Of a stretch of 64,000 bases of DNA, positions 38,588-47,218 are shown piece after piece. Every line of letters starts with the position of its first letter. Positions within the stretch are counted from its first letter, which is position 1. The position numbers were made by a program, and so were the translations under genes. A model generated the notes under the pieces. The model did not search any database, was not told where the DNA came from, and worked only from the letters and a program-made list of their open reading frames with translations. This DNA is from Tolypothrix sp. PCC 7910 (lineage in GTDB: Bacteria; Cyanobacteriota; Cyanobacteriia; Cyanobacteriales; Nostocaceae): positions 5,457,501 through 5,521,500 of the forward strand of contig NZ_CP050440.1 in the NCBI RefSeq assembly GCF_011769525.1. The letters run 5' to 3'.

Positions 38588-40837
38588 ATGAGTCAATTAG
38601 TTAGTGAATGGCAAAAACAAGCAAAACAGTATCTTATTGATGAACAGTACAGTTATGCTATTAAACTTTATGAAGAAGCTATTGAGAAAGAGCCTGAAGT
38701 TAAAAATTATTACTGGAATTTAGGCTTATTTTTATTACTACAGGGTCAGGAAGCAGAAGCCCAATTTACTTGGTTTACAGGCTTATCAGAATTAGCAGAA
38801 GCAAATGGTGATACTCAAGAATTATTAGAAATTTTAGAGACAGAAGCAAACAGACGCATCATAATTGAAGACTTTCATGTTGCTTGGGCGATCCGTCAAC
38901 ATATCAGAGAAATTTCTCCGGAAAATATTAATAATCTATTACATATTGCTTATCTCATAACTAAATTAGAGGCATTTAAAGACGATTACCCAGAAATATT
39001 AGCAGAAATTTGTAATTGTTTACCTCTCAATATAGATAATTGCGATGTTCGTTTATTAATAGATGTCATCACAGAAATTTTAGTTTATTTAACCACAGCA
39101 GCAGAAGCACTTGATTCTATATTTAATTTTGTACAAGTATGTTTCCAAGCATATTCAGATACCTATGTGATGGGCATCATTGAGGCTGTAATGCTGCAAT
39201 GTATTAAATTTTCTGCTTTTTATAGAAGACCAGATTTAGCATCAAAATTTGCTGAGCTTTGTTTACAGCGAGTACCAAAAAATTATCATCTTGAATATTC
39301 AGAAATACTAACTTTATTATCACATTTCTATCAAAATGAGGAAGAATATACAAAGGGAATAGAAACCGCTAAAGCTTGTTATAATTTGAGCAATACATTA
39401 GTAGAGAAAATTTGTGCTAATTACCTTGTCCTCCGAGGATTAATGGCTTCTGGTAGCTATTGGCAAGAAGCTCATTCTCGGTTAAAAGACCAAATATTAT
39501 TAACTCAACAGTTAATAGAGCAACAACCAGATGATGTGAATATAGTACAAGTTACAAGGTTGTTTGATGCTTTATTTTTCTTACCATACTTTGAAGACCA
39601 GCCACAAAGAAATCATACTATTCAGCATCAACTTTCTAGTTTTTGCCAATCCAAAGTTATTAAATATTATTCAGAATCATATCAATCTCGCAACCAATAT
39701 TTAAACTTACGAAAAAAAAATTTTAGTACAAATAAAGCTACGCTCAATATAGGCTATATTTCTCATTGTTTTAAAAGGCATTCCGTTTCTTGGTTATGTC
39801 GATGGATTTTTAAATATCACAATCCAGAAAAGTTCAGAGTTCATTGCTATTTTCTTCATGAATCTGAAACATTAGATAATTTTACAAAAAATCATTTTAT
39901 TAATCAATCATTTAACTTTCATCAATTTGGTCTCCGTGACCATGAGCAAATTTGGAGCCAAATTCAGAAAGATGAAATTGATATTTTAATTGACCTAGAT
40001 AGTTTGACATTAGATCAAGCTTGCGAGTTAATGTCTATTAAATCTGCGCCTGTACAGGCAACTTGGTTAGGTTGGGATAGTTCGGGATTACCATCAATAG
40101 ACTATTTTATTGCTGACCCTTATGTATTGCCAGAATCAGCACAAGATTACTACAGTGAAAAAATTTGGCGATTACCCCAAACTTATATAGCAGTTGATGG
40201 TTTTGAAATAGATGTACCTGATTTACGTAGGGAAGATTTAGGTATCCCCAATGAAGCAGTTATCTATTTTATGACTCAAAAGGGATATAAAAGGCATCAA
40301 CCGCACTTACATTTGCAAATGAAAATTATTAAGGAAGTATCTAATAGTTATCTGTTGATTAAAGGTGATGCAGACCCAGAAAAAACCAAGGTATTTTTTG
40401 AAGAGATTGCACAGGAAGAAGGCGTAGATTTTGCTCAGATAAAATTTTTACCTTATGCCCGTAGCGAAGCTGTCCACCGCGCTAATTTGCAGATAGCAGA
40501 TGTTGTACTTGATACCTATCCTTATAATGGCGCAACAACTACACTAGAAACTTTGTGGATGGGTCTTCCCCTAGTTACAAGAGTTGGTGAACAGTTCTCT
40601 GCACGTAATAGCTACACTATGATGATGAATGCGGGTGTTACAGAAGGTATTGCTTGGAATGAAGAAGAGTATTTAGAGTGGGGTGTACGTTTGGGTAACG
40701 ATGAGAAATTACGACAGCAGATTTCTTGGAAATTGCGCCAGTCAAGACATATATCACCACTATGGAATGCCAAGCAGTTTACCTATGAGATGGAGAAGGC
40801 TTATCAACAGATGTGGCAGAGGTATCTTGATAGTTAA
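38588..40837 (+). CDS. TPR protein with C-terminal GT41 (OGT/SPINDLY-like) glycosyltransferase domain
   Basis: This 749-aa protein has an N-terminal TPR (residues about 5-60, NYYWNLGLFLLLQGQEAEA) and helical repeats up to about 370, then the two-lobed OGT catalytic region (about 380-745): NIGYISHCFKRHSV, DEIDILIDLDSLT, APVQATWLGWDSSGLPSIDYFIADPYVLP, and TYPYNGATTTLETLWMGLPLVT. These are the GT41 donor-site motifs. It probably puts a sugar from a UDP-donor on Ser/Thr of a protein. Next to pilA, a pilin target is a reasonable guess but not shown. Confidence 0.87.
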   Translation: MSQLVSEWQKQAKQYLIDEQYSYAIKLYEEAIEKEPEVKNYYWNLGLFLLLQGQEAEAQFTWFTGLSELAEANGDTQELLEILETEANRRIIIEDFHVAWAIRQHIREISPENINNLLHIAYLITKLEAFKDDYPEILAEICNCLPLNIDNCDVRLLIDVITEILVYLTTAAEALDSIFNFVQVCFQAYSDTYVMGIIEAVMLQCIKFSAFYRRPDLASKFAELCLQRVPKNYHLEYSEILTLLSHFYQNEEEYTKGIETAKACYNLSNTLVEKICANYLVLRGLMASGSYWQEAHSRLKDQILLTQQLIEQQPDDVNIVQVTRLFDALFFLPYFEDQPQRNHTIQHQLSSFCQSKVIKYYSESYQSRNQYLNLRKKNFSTNKATLNIGYISHCFKRHSVSWLCRWIFKYHNPEKFRVHCYFLHESETLDNFTKNHFINQSFNFHQFGLRDHEQIWSQIQKDEIDILIDLDSLTLDQACELMSIKSAPVQATWLGWDSSGLPSIDYFIADPYVLPESAQDYYSEKIWRLPQTYIAVDGFEIDVPDLRREDLGIPNEAVIYFMTQKGYKRHQPHLHLQMKIIKEVSNSYLLIKGDADPEKTKVFFEEIAQEEGVDFAQIKFLPYARSEAVHRANLQIADVVLDTYPYNGATTTLETLWMGLPLVTRVGEQFSARNSYTMMMNAGVTEGIAWNEEEYLEWGVRLGNDEKLRQQISWKLRQSRHISPLWNAKQFTYEMEKAYQQMWQRYLDS

Positions 40838-40896
40838 TTAACTCTCTTTAATCAATTTTACATTTATAGCGATTATTCTTAAAATTGGTATTAATT

Positions 40897-40926
40897 AAGG
40901 GCACAACAATATCTGGTGTGCCCTTC
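40897..40926 (+). terminator. Hairpin after the GT41 gene
   Basis: AAGGGCACA (40897-40905) and TGTGCCCTT (40917-40925) form a perfect 9-bp stem, then CCTTG. It is of the same sequence family as the hairpin at 32020-32046. Confidence 0.6.
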
Positions 40927-41026
40927 CTTGTAAATTTATTTGGCTGACAAATGCTGTATAGTTCAAATCTTGTAAAATTCCCGTCTAACTAGCAGCCCGA
41001 AAAATTCAACTGTGGGAAAGTAGATA

Positions 41027-41054
41027 TAGGAATCATATTTGATTTCTGAAAAAA
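41027..41054 (+). repeat. Left terminal inverted repeat of the IS630 element
   Basis: Reads TAGGAATCA then TATTTGATTTCTGAAAAAA. It pairs with 42133-42160 with three mismatches. Confidence 0.85.
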
Positions 41055-41098
41055 ACTGCGAGATAATACGGACAGAGATATCTGTCTAATAACGAACA

Positions 41099-42155
41099 AT
41101 GATAAACCAGCATATAGAAATGGCGATCGCAGAACTACAAGAATTTATAGATAGTCGCCCAGATGCTCGTGAGGTAAGAAAAGCTTTGGCAGTGAAGCTA
41201 GTTTATCAAGGCTATAAGTATGAAGAAATTCAAACAATTTTAGATGTGTCAGTTGGTTCGATAACAAGTTGGATCTTGCTTACCAAGAATATGGAATTTT
41301 GGGACTGCGCTTAAATCATAAAGGGAGAAAGAGTTACCTGAGCGATGAACAGCGAGCAACAGTATTAAGTTGGTTGCAAACTAAGGAGATTTGGGAGCTT
41401 GGAGAACTGGAGTACAAATTGGCTTTTGAATATGATGTTATTTACGAATCAAAACGAAGCTATTACGATTTATTTGAGGCAGCAGGAATCAGTTGGAAAA
41501 AGACTACTGGCTTGAATCCCAAGGCTGATCAGGAGGCTGTTGCTGTAAAAAAAAACAGATTGAAACATTGTTGGCAAGCAATAGAGAGCAAATAGAAGCC
41601 CGAAAACTGAGAGTATTACTAATAGATGAGTGCCATCTGTTATGGGGAGATTTAACTGGTTATGTCTGGGGCAAAACTGACCAAGAAATAGCAATTGAAG
41701 TTGTTAACGAACGAGATAAACAGACATATTATGGGGCAGTTGATTATCTCGATGGTAAGTTACTTCTGAAAGCATATAATGCTGGTAATTCAAATAATAC
41801 AATTGATTATTTGCGTTATTTATTAGACTCTTCTCCCAACCAAAGATTGCTTCTTCTTTGGGATGGTGCTTCTTATCATCGTTCACACTTGGTTCAAAAC
41901 TTTTTGGGTGAAGTAAATCAAGGTTTACCTCCAGAGCAATGGAAAATTACTTGCGTTCGCTTTGCCCCTAATTGCCCATCACAAAACCCTATAGAAGATA
42001 TTTGGTTACAAGCAAAAACCTGGGTGAGGCGTTTTTGTGCTTTAATTCCCACATTCCGCCATTTAAAATGGATGTTTGAGTGGTTTCTCCGAAACACTAC
42101 GTTTGATTTTCTGTCTCTTCAGATGTACGGAGTTTTTTCAGAAATCAAATACTAG
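41099..42155 (+). pseudogene. IS630-type transposase in three frames
   Basis: The N-terminal helix-turn-helix part (41099-41314; VRKALAVKLVYQGYKYEEIQ) breaks in the TGGATCTTGC region near 41270. The next frame (about 41271-41548; YQEYGILGLRLNHKGRKSYL) ends at a run of nine A (41547-41555), and the third frame holds the DDE catalytic part (to 42155): LLIDECHLLWGD, LLLWDGASYH and NPIEDIWLQAKTW. The two-step frame change is -1 each time. The A9 site suits a programmed -1 frameshift as used by some IS; the first break has no slippery run and looks like a 1-base loss. The element is therefore probably inactive on its own. The joined product would be about 350 aa, usual for IS630. Confidence 0.85.
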
Positions 42156-42160
42156 TCCTA
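42133..42160 (-). repeat. Right terminal inverted repeat of the IS630 element
   Basis: On the minus strand it reads TAGGACTAG then TATTTGATTTCTGAAAAAA. The transposase frame ends inside it, and its last three bases, read on the minus strand, form the TAG stop codon of the interrupted gene. Confidence 0.85.
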
Positions 42161-44680
42161 TATGATATTTTTTATCAAGTTATCTAATTGATAGCTTTGT
42201 ATATCAATTACAGGTGCTTCTGCTAAAGCCGTTTCATCTTCATTAGTCAGAATTATTCGACCGTAGATCAGAGGTAACAGATATCGCCATTGCATATCTC
42301 CTAACTTATCTATTAAAGAAATATTTATGGTATCAGTAATATCTAAATCTTCCATCAAAAGATTCATGGCGACACTAGATAAAAATATTTCTGCATCTTC
42401 AGTAGTTATATTAGCTGTATAAATCAGCAAGCTAATCTTTTCACTTTCAGGATGAGTTGCTAAAGCTTGAATTATTTCTTGTAGTTCTAAACCGAGTTCT
42501 TCTTCTGATTGTGACCAATCGGGAAAGATGATGAGATTAATATCTTTCAAATTGAAGGATAATAGTGTTGCATCAATTAGCGCCTTACTAACTTTTTCAG
42601 CCATCTTTGTCCAGGAGAACTTTTGAGCCTGTGCTAACCCTGCTGTAATTAAGGCATTACGTACTATAGGCTTTTGTACTTCGCACAGAGCATTTGCTAA
42701 TACATCAACATCATCCTCTTGAACATAAATAACTGCATCTCCTGCTACTTCAGGAATAGAAGCATTAGGACAGGTGATAACAGGACAACCACAAGCCATT
42801 GCTTCAACAATAGGCATTCCAAAACCTTCATATTTAGAAGGATAAACTAATGCGACTGCACCAGAGTAAGCTATAGCTAATTCTTCATCACTAAGTTGTA
42901 GTGTATGAATAGCACTACCAGAAGTATAAGCTCTATATTCTGGCTCTAACATACCGCCAGCGCCAGTAGAAATAATATCGAATCCGTAGCTACTAGTAAG
43001 TTGTGAAAAAGCACGGAAGAATAAAATACTATTTTTATAACCGCTACCACCGCCAACTACTAAGAAGTAGGGTTTGTGAATACCGTATTTAGTTTTAAAA
43101 GCATTAACTAATTCTGCTTTGGCTGGTGAAAAAGTATTGCTAACTCCACAATGAGCTACAGTAACAGACTCTAAAACTATATTATCGAAATATTTAGCTA
43201 AATCATTAGCTGTATTTTCAGAAATAGCTATATATCCTAAGGCGTTTTGAATTGCTTGATGCTTTTCTTTCCACATGGGATGATTTAAATCCCATCCCAT
43301 CACTTCTGGGATCATGTCATAAGCCATGAATACAGAAGGAGTTGTTATTGGATAAGTATAGTAAGTAGAAATAAATAATTTTGCGTCTTGTTCATCACAG
43401 ATGTGTTGAAGCATCTGTTTATCGGCTGCGGTATTGTTATAGTCGTATGGAGGAATTGTTAGATAACGAATACCATTAATTTTTGGTGCAGTGTTAGCTC
43501 TATCTAAGACTAAAATATGATTTGTAAATTCAGTGTCTGCCCATTCTTCTAGTAGCGATCGCCAAACTCTAGCTATTCCTGTTTTATAGATTTGAAAAAA
43601 TACTCCATCAATAATAATTTGTGGTTGAGCATGGACATTAAAAATTAAGTTTAGATAATTTCTAATGAAATCTAAATCTCTGTTTTTATTAAATTTTAAA
43701 TGGTTATCTAAATCTTTAGTGTATTGGTAATCTATAAACTGTAAACCTTCTGCACTTAATAAAATATTCCAAGGTCTAATGTCAGCGACATTATCTAGCT
43801 TTTCCAACCTATCAAATTCAGCGTCAATTTTTTGATTACAAGTTTCATAACTAGGTACTAAAATCTCTCCAATTTGAGCAACATCAGATAGAACTATTCC
43901 CGGAACAGTTCTAATATCTTGATTAAGATGTGATTTATGGATGATTAATCCTTCTGCATCAGTTTTTAGAAAATAATTACGAGGTTGTAAAGGATAACCT
44001 ATATAAGGAAAGATAGATTCTCTGGCATAATTAGGTGAATCGGCATAATAAAATGAACGTTTTAAATCAGTGTCACAATGGGTTGCAGCTTCATAAGACA
44101 TTTTAAGAAAAACAGGTTTAACTTTACTAATTTTTTCTAAAGTCAATTGTTTTTTCAATATATCCTTACCACATACCTTTGACTCATCAGGATGAGGAAG
44201 TTCAATAATAAAAGATTTAGAAATTTCATTTAATTCTGTTAGAAAAGTTTCTGCATCTGGAATATGATGTAAAACTGATAGTAAAAGAGTAACATCAAAG
44301 TAAACACATGCCTGGGTAGCTTTATATAGCCACTCTGTAGTGACTTCAGAATGAATTAAAATTACGTTATTTACACCTTCTAATTTAATTAATTCCTGTT
44401 GCAAGCGTGCATAAGGATATTGTTTTTCAATACTTATAAAAACATTTTCAGGAAATAATTTAGCTAAGTTAATAGTAAAAAATCCTACATTAGACCCAAT
44501 ATCAAGAATAGTTTGTTTTGGTTTGATATAATCTTTAATTACCTGTAATCTTTCAAAATCGTTAGCTCTAACTCCTTGTCTGATTAATTCTCCATGTAAA
44601 TAAATGGATTGATATACTTCAGGTAAAGCATCTATTAGTTCTTCTAAATTTTCTAACGTTTTTGAATTTATAGACAGCAT
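42158..44680 (-). CDS. Methyltransferase / kinase-like / GT4 glycosyltransferase fusion, C-terminally truncated by IS630
   Basis: About 840 aa from the ATG at 44680, chosen because GAGGA lies 5 nt before it. Domain 1 (about 1-210) is a class I methyltransferase with TILDIGSNVGFFTINLA and LLSVLHHIPDAETFL. Domain 2 (about 215-335) resembles the C-lobe of a small-molecule kinase: ADIRPWNILLSAEGLQFIDY has the D-x-x-x-x-N and D pattern. Domain 3 (about 345-680) is a GT4 glycosyltransferase with FLVVGGGSGYKN, ALVYPSKYEGFGMPIVEAMACG. The last 150 residues (NLIIFPDWSQSEEELGLELQ onward) are an appended domain of unknown role. The gene is last in the minus-strand island; the IS at its 3' end removed 11 residues. 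The protein may build the glycan that is decorated. Confidence 0.8.
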   Translation of the reverse strand: MLSINSKTLENLEELIDALPEVYQSIYLHGELIRQGVRANDFERLQVIKDYIKPKQTILDIGSNVGFFTINLAKLFPENVFISIEKQYPYARLQQELIKLEGVNNVILIHSEVTTEWLYKATQACVYFDVTLLLSVLHHIPDAETFLTELNEISKSFIIELPHPDESKVCGKDILKKQLTLEKISKVKPVFLKMSYEAATHCDTDLKRSFYYADSPNYARESIFPYIGYPLQPRNYFLKTDAEGLIIHKSHLNQDIRTVPGIVLSDVAQIGEILVPSYETCNQKIDAEFDRLEKLDNVADIRPWNILLSAEGLQFIDYQYTKDLDNHLKFNKNRDLDFIRNYLNLIFNVHAQPQIIIDGVFFQIYKTGIARVWRSLLEEWADTEFTNHILVLDRANTAPKINGIRYLTIPPYDYNNTAADKQMLQHICDEQDAKLFISTYYTYPITTPSVFMAYDMIPEVMGWDLNHPMWKEKHQAIQNALGYIAISENTANDLAKYFDNIVLESVTVAHCGVSNTFSPAKAELVNAFKTKYGIHKPYFLVVGGGSGYKNSILFFRAFSQLTSSYGFDIISTGAGGMLEPEYRAYTSGSAIHTLQLSDEELAIAYSGAVALVYPSKYEGFGMPIVEAMACGCPVITCPNASIPEVAGDAVIYVQEDDVDVLANALCEVQKPIVRNALITAGLAQAQKFSWTKMAEKVSKALIDATLLSFNLKDINLIIFPDWSQSEEELGLELQEIIQALATHPESEKISLLIYTANITTEDAEIFLSSVAMNLLMEDLDITDTINISLIDKLGDMQWRYLLPLIYGRIILTNEDETALAEAPVIDIQSYQLDNLIKNII

Positions 44681-44752
44681 AATTGTCCTCATTATAATCA
44701 ATGAATAATTTTTGATTAGATTGGCTATGGCTTCAATACTTAATGATTCCAG

Positions 44753-45202
44753 TTATATATTTAGATGAGTTTCTTGACTTGATAATGATCTGAATATTCT
44801 TTGCAAGAGATTAGTGGTAGAAATATTTTGTGTATAAGGAATTAATTTTAGACGGCCTTGTCTACGAATCGCTCCATACCATTTTTCTATATTTTCCTCG
44901 TTAACATCATCTCCATGACAAACATAGTTAATGTTTAAACTATCTAAATATTCTAAGCTGACATTTAAGGGAGCATTGGGAATAACTTCATCTACATAGC
45001 GACAACTTTCAACTACGATAATTCTTTCAGTCATATTCATAATCGGTTGGCGTTTGTATTGAGCAACCGTTTCATCGGAGTGAATACCCACCACTAATTG
45101 ATTTCCTACAGCTTTCGCTTGTCTTAAAAAGTTGACATGGCCCGCATGAAACAAATCGGCTACCATATCAACATAGATGCGGATTTTTTGAGATTCAGAC
45201 AT
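44753..45202 (-). CDS. Ethanolamine-phosphate-type cytidylyltransferase
   Basis: This 149-aa single domain has the nucleotidyltransferase motifs VDLFHAGH-like VADLFHAGHVNFLRQAKAVG (HxGH), VVGIHSDETV, the PIMNMTERIIVVESCRYVDEV segment, and the C-terminal ISTTNLLQRI. These are the marks of eukaryotic-type phosphoethanolamine cytidylyltransferase (Pcyt2) rather than of glycerol-3-phosphate types. In this locus it likely activates phosphoethanolamine or an aminoethylphosphonate as a CMP conjugate. The 72-bp gap to the TagF-like gene upstream supports a shared transcript. Confidence 0.8.
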   Translation of the reverse strand: MSESQKIRIYVDMVADLFHAGHVNFLRQAKAVGNQLVVGIHSDETVAQYKRQPIMNMTERIIVVESCRYVDEVIPNAPLNVSLEYLDSLNINYVCHGDDVNEENIEKWYGAIRRQGRLKLIPYTQNISTTNLLQRIFRSLSSQETHLNI

Positions 45203-45274
45203 AGTTTCTATTTTTACTCTTTCACAAATATCATTTACAAATGATATATATCTTCATTACCTATTGATGAGAAC

Positions 45275-46414
45275 TTACAGTGAGTCAATGAGTGTATTAT
45301 GTAAGTTTTCAGTCATAGAAGTAAACAAAGAATGACGTTGTAAGCTAGAATTGAAAATTTGCCAAAAAGCCAAATATTTATCAATAGACATTGTGATTAA
45401 TTGACCTGAGTTTTTAATTTCAGGTCTAATAATAGGATTGTCTATTTTTTTGTTGGCATTCTCACCAACAAAATTAGCTAAAGATGTTTCCGAAGATAAA
45501 ATTGACTGGATTTCTTGAAGTCTCATAAAAATAACACTATCTGATATTAAACAAGACTGGGGATTGAGATGATTAGGGTTCTCATCGTAACGTCCAGTTT
45601 CTATACTGATTCCAAAAGGTAAAAATTCAATATTGACGGATGATTGATCGGAAATTAAAACATCTGCAAAAGGAAATAACGTACAGATATTTAATTTTCT
45701 GGGAGCTACAATCAGGTTAGGCAATTGATAAGAACGTATATAGTCTTCCATTTCCTGGGCTGAAGCTAGGCTATTTTTATATTCTTCTTCTAAACCAGGA
45801 GGAAATGGATCTCCAGGATTAACGTAAATTGGATTTTTTATAATCAAATTACATTTGAGTTTACAGATTAGCGGTAATATATCTTGCCATTCTCTCAAAG
45901 AACGAGTTGGAGCATAAATAACTGTATGCTCATAGGGAAGATTGGCAATTTCATTCTTCAATATTTGATATTGTTCGGGAATATCTAGATGATCGTATTT
46001 AGGCCACCCAGCTTCCAAAATAACTCTGGTTGCATCTGAATATGACTGTGCAAAATTAAACTTAAATGCTTGCTGTGCAAATTTAAGATGTAATGGTCCG
46101 GGAACAAATATTATATTAAAATTTGTGAGCCGATACTTCTCGATTTCATACACATTTATGTCACCTAAATCATGGGACATATAAAATAGATACTTGTAGC
46201 TATCTTTTCCTTTCAGGATTTGTGGTTGATGCTGAGTATGATCGAGAACGATCGCTGCCTCTGCACCTGTAGGTTTTTGATTTGGACCTATTAACCATCG
46301 ACAATTAAAGTGATGACTCATAGCTTCAAAAACAGATTCTCCTGCTTGAGCTTGTAAATCATGATAAGCTACAAAATCGAACGATATAGATTTACTGCTA
46401 AAGTTATAATTCAC
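45275..46414 (-). CDS. CDP-glycerol glycerophosphotransferase (TagF/TagB)-like transferase
   Basis: This 379-aa protein starts at GTG. Its C-terminal half has the fold signs of the CDP-glycerol:polyglycerophosphate transferase family: FVPGPLHLKFAQQAF, AGWPKYDHLDIPEQ, VIYAPTRSLREW, and FADVLISDQSSVNIEFLPFG, where the Asp and Ser line the CDP-alcohol site. TagF-type enzymes transfer a phospho-alcohol from a CDP donor to a glycan or teichoic chain. Here, next to a cytidylyltransferase and a phosphonate pathway, transfer of a CMP-activated phosphonate or phosphoethanolamine is the natural reading, but this is inference. No membrane helix is seen. Confidence 0.72.
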   Translation of the reverse strand: MNYNFSSKSISFDFVAYHDLQAQAGESVFEAMSHHFNCRWLIGPNQKPTGAEAAIVLDHTQHQPQILKGKDSYKYLFYMSHDLGDINVYEIEKYRLTNFNIIFVPGPLHLKFAQQAFKFNFAQSYSDATRVILEAGWPKYDHLDIPEQYQILKNEIANLPYEHTVIYAPTRSLREWQDILPLICKLKCNLIIKNPIYVNPGDPFPPGLEEEYKNSLASAQEMEDYIRSYQLPNLIVAPRKLNICTLFPFADVLISDQSSVNIEFLPFGISIETGRYDENPNHLNPQSCLISDSVIFMRLQEIQSILSSETSLANFVGENANKKIDNPIIRPEIKNSGQLITMSIDKYLAFWQIFNSSLQRHSLFTSMTENLHNTLIDSL

Positions 46415-46444
46415 GATCCTATCCCAGTTGAGTTTGAGTTATAC

Positions 46445-47170
46445 TTAGATTGATTTGATAGCAAATAAGTTAAAACGGTACAATCCATTTAGGAAATTTG
46501 GTATATCTTGATTTTCAATCGTTACATTAAGTTTTTTTGCTAAAAATTTGCTTTCTAACCAATCTTTTTCATAGTATAGATGCTCTAAATCTTTGTATTT
46601 TTTTTCAAAAACTAATTCGCTCATTAAATTCTTTCTCATATTAATACTTTGAGCTTTTTTTGCAGCATCTGGTATATCAAATATACCCACACCTATTTTA
46701 GACAAATCTAAAATACAATCGATTACTTTTTCAGCATATGAATAATCAGGGAAATATTGAAAAACAGTGTTACACAATATAAAGTCATATTGTTTTTTCT
46801 GCGGATAAAAATCACTTTTCAAAATCTCCAAAATATCACCAATTAGAATATTTGCTTTGGGCATTATTTTGAAAGCAATATTCGCTAGTGGTTCAGAAAA
46901 GTCAATACCGACCACAGGATTTCCTAATTGATAAAAAGGATACAAAAAAGCTCCTGCTCCGCAGCCAAGTTCCAGCAATGAGTGTTGTGAGTTTATGTTT
47001 AGTTTATTACTTATTTTTTGCAAATAGTTAAGCCAGTCTTGTTTTTCAATTTTTGCGTATTCTGTATCATAACCATCAACAGCTAACAAAAACTCTAAGA
47101 TTGAATTGTGGTCATTCAAGCCATTGATATTTCGATTGTTCCAGATATTAAACCAATTGGTATGTGTCAT
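46445..47170 (-). CDS. Class I SAM-dependent methyltransferase
   Basis: This 241-aa protein has motif I LLELGCGAGAFLYPFYQLG, motif II VVGIDFSEPLANIAF, the acidic-post ILIGDILEIL, and QYDFILCNTVFQYFPD. The 30-bp and 48-bp gaps to its neighbours on the same strand place it in the phosphonate transcript. It may methylate the phosphonate, an amine, or a sugar; nothing in the sequence decides. Confidence 0.8.
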   Translation of the reverse strand: MTHTNWFNIWNNRNINGLNDHNSILEFLLAVDGYDTEYAKIEKQDWLNYLQKISNKLNINSQHSLLELGCGAGAFLYPFYQLGNPVVGIDFSEPLANIAFKIMPKANILIGDILEILKSDFYPQKKQYDFILCNTVFQYFPDYSYAEKVIDCILDLSKIGVGIFDIPDAAKKAQSINMRKNLMSELVFEKKYKDLEHLYYEKDWLESKFLAKKLNVTIENQDIPNFLNGLYRFNLFAIKSI

Positions 47171-47218
47171 ATATTTAATTCATCTTTCTTAATTATTGAA
47201 GCCATTAAATTAGTAGAT

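Larger units (their letters stand above)
41027..42160 (+). mobile_element. IS630-family insertion sequence, 1134 bp
   Basis: The ends are 28-bp inverted repeats with 25 matches (left 41027-41054, right 42133-42160; TAGGA and TATTTGATTTCTGAAAAAA in both), and TA is present on each side (41025-41026, 42161-42162), the target duplication of IS630/Tc1. Transposase reading frames fill the inside, in three frames. The element sits in the 3' end of the 840-aa gene on the minus strand. Confidence 0.9.

Noticed and set aside
40961-41000. AGTTCAAATC as a possible tRNA T-loop
   Set aside because: No cloverleaf can be drawn with the flanks. In the reconstructed state part of this stretch encodes the lost tail of the 840-aa protein.
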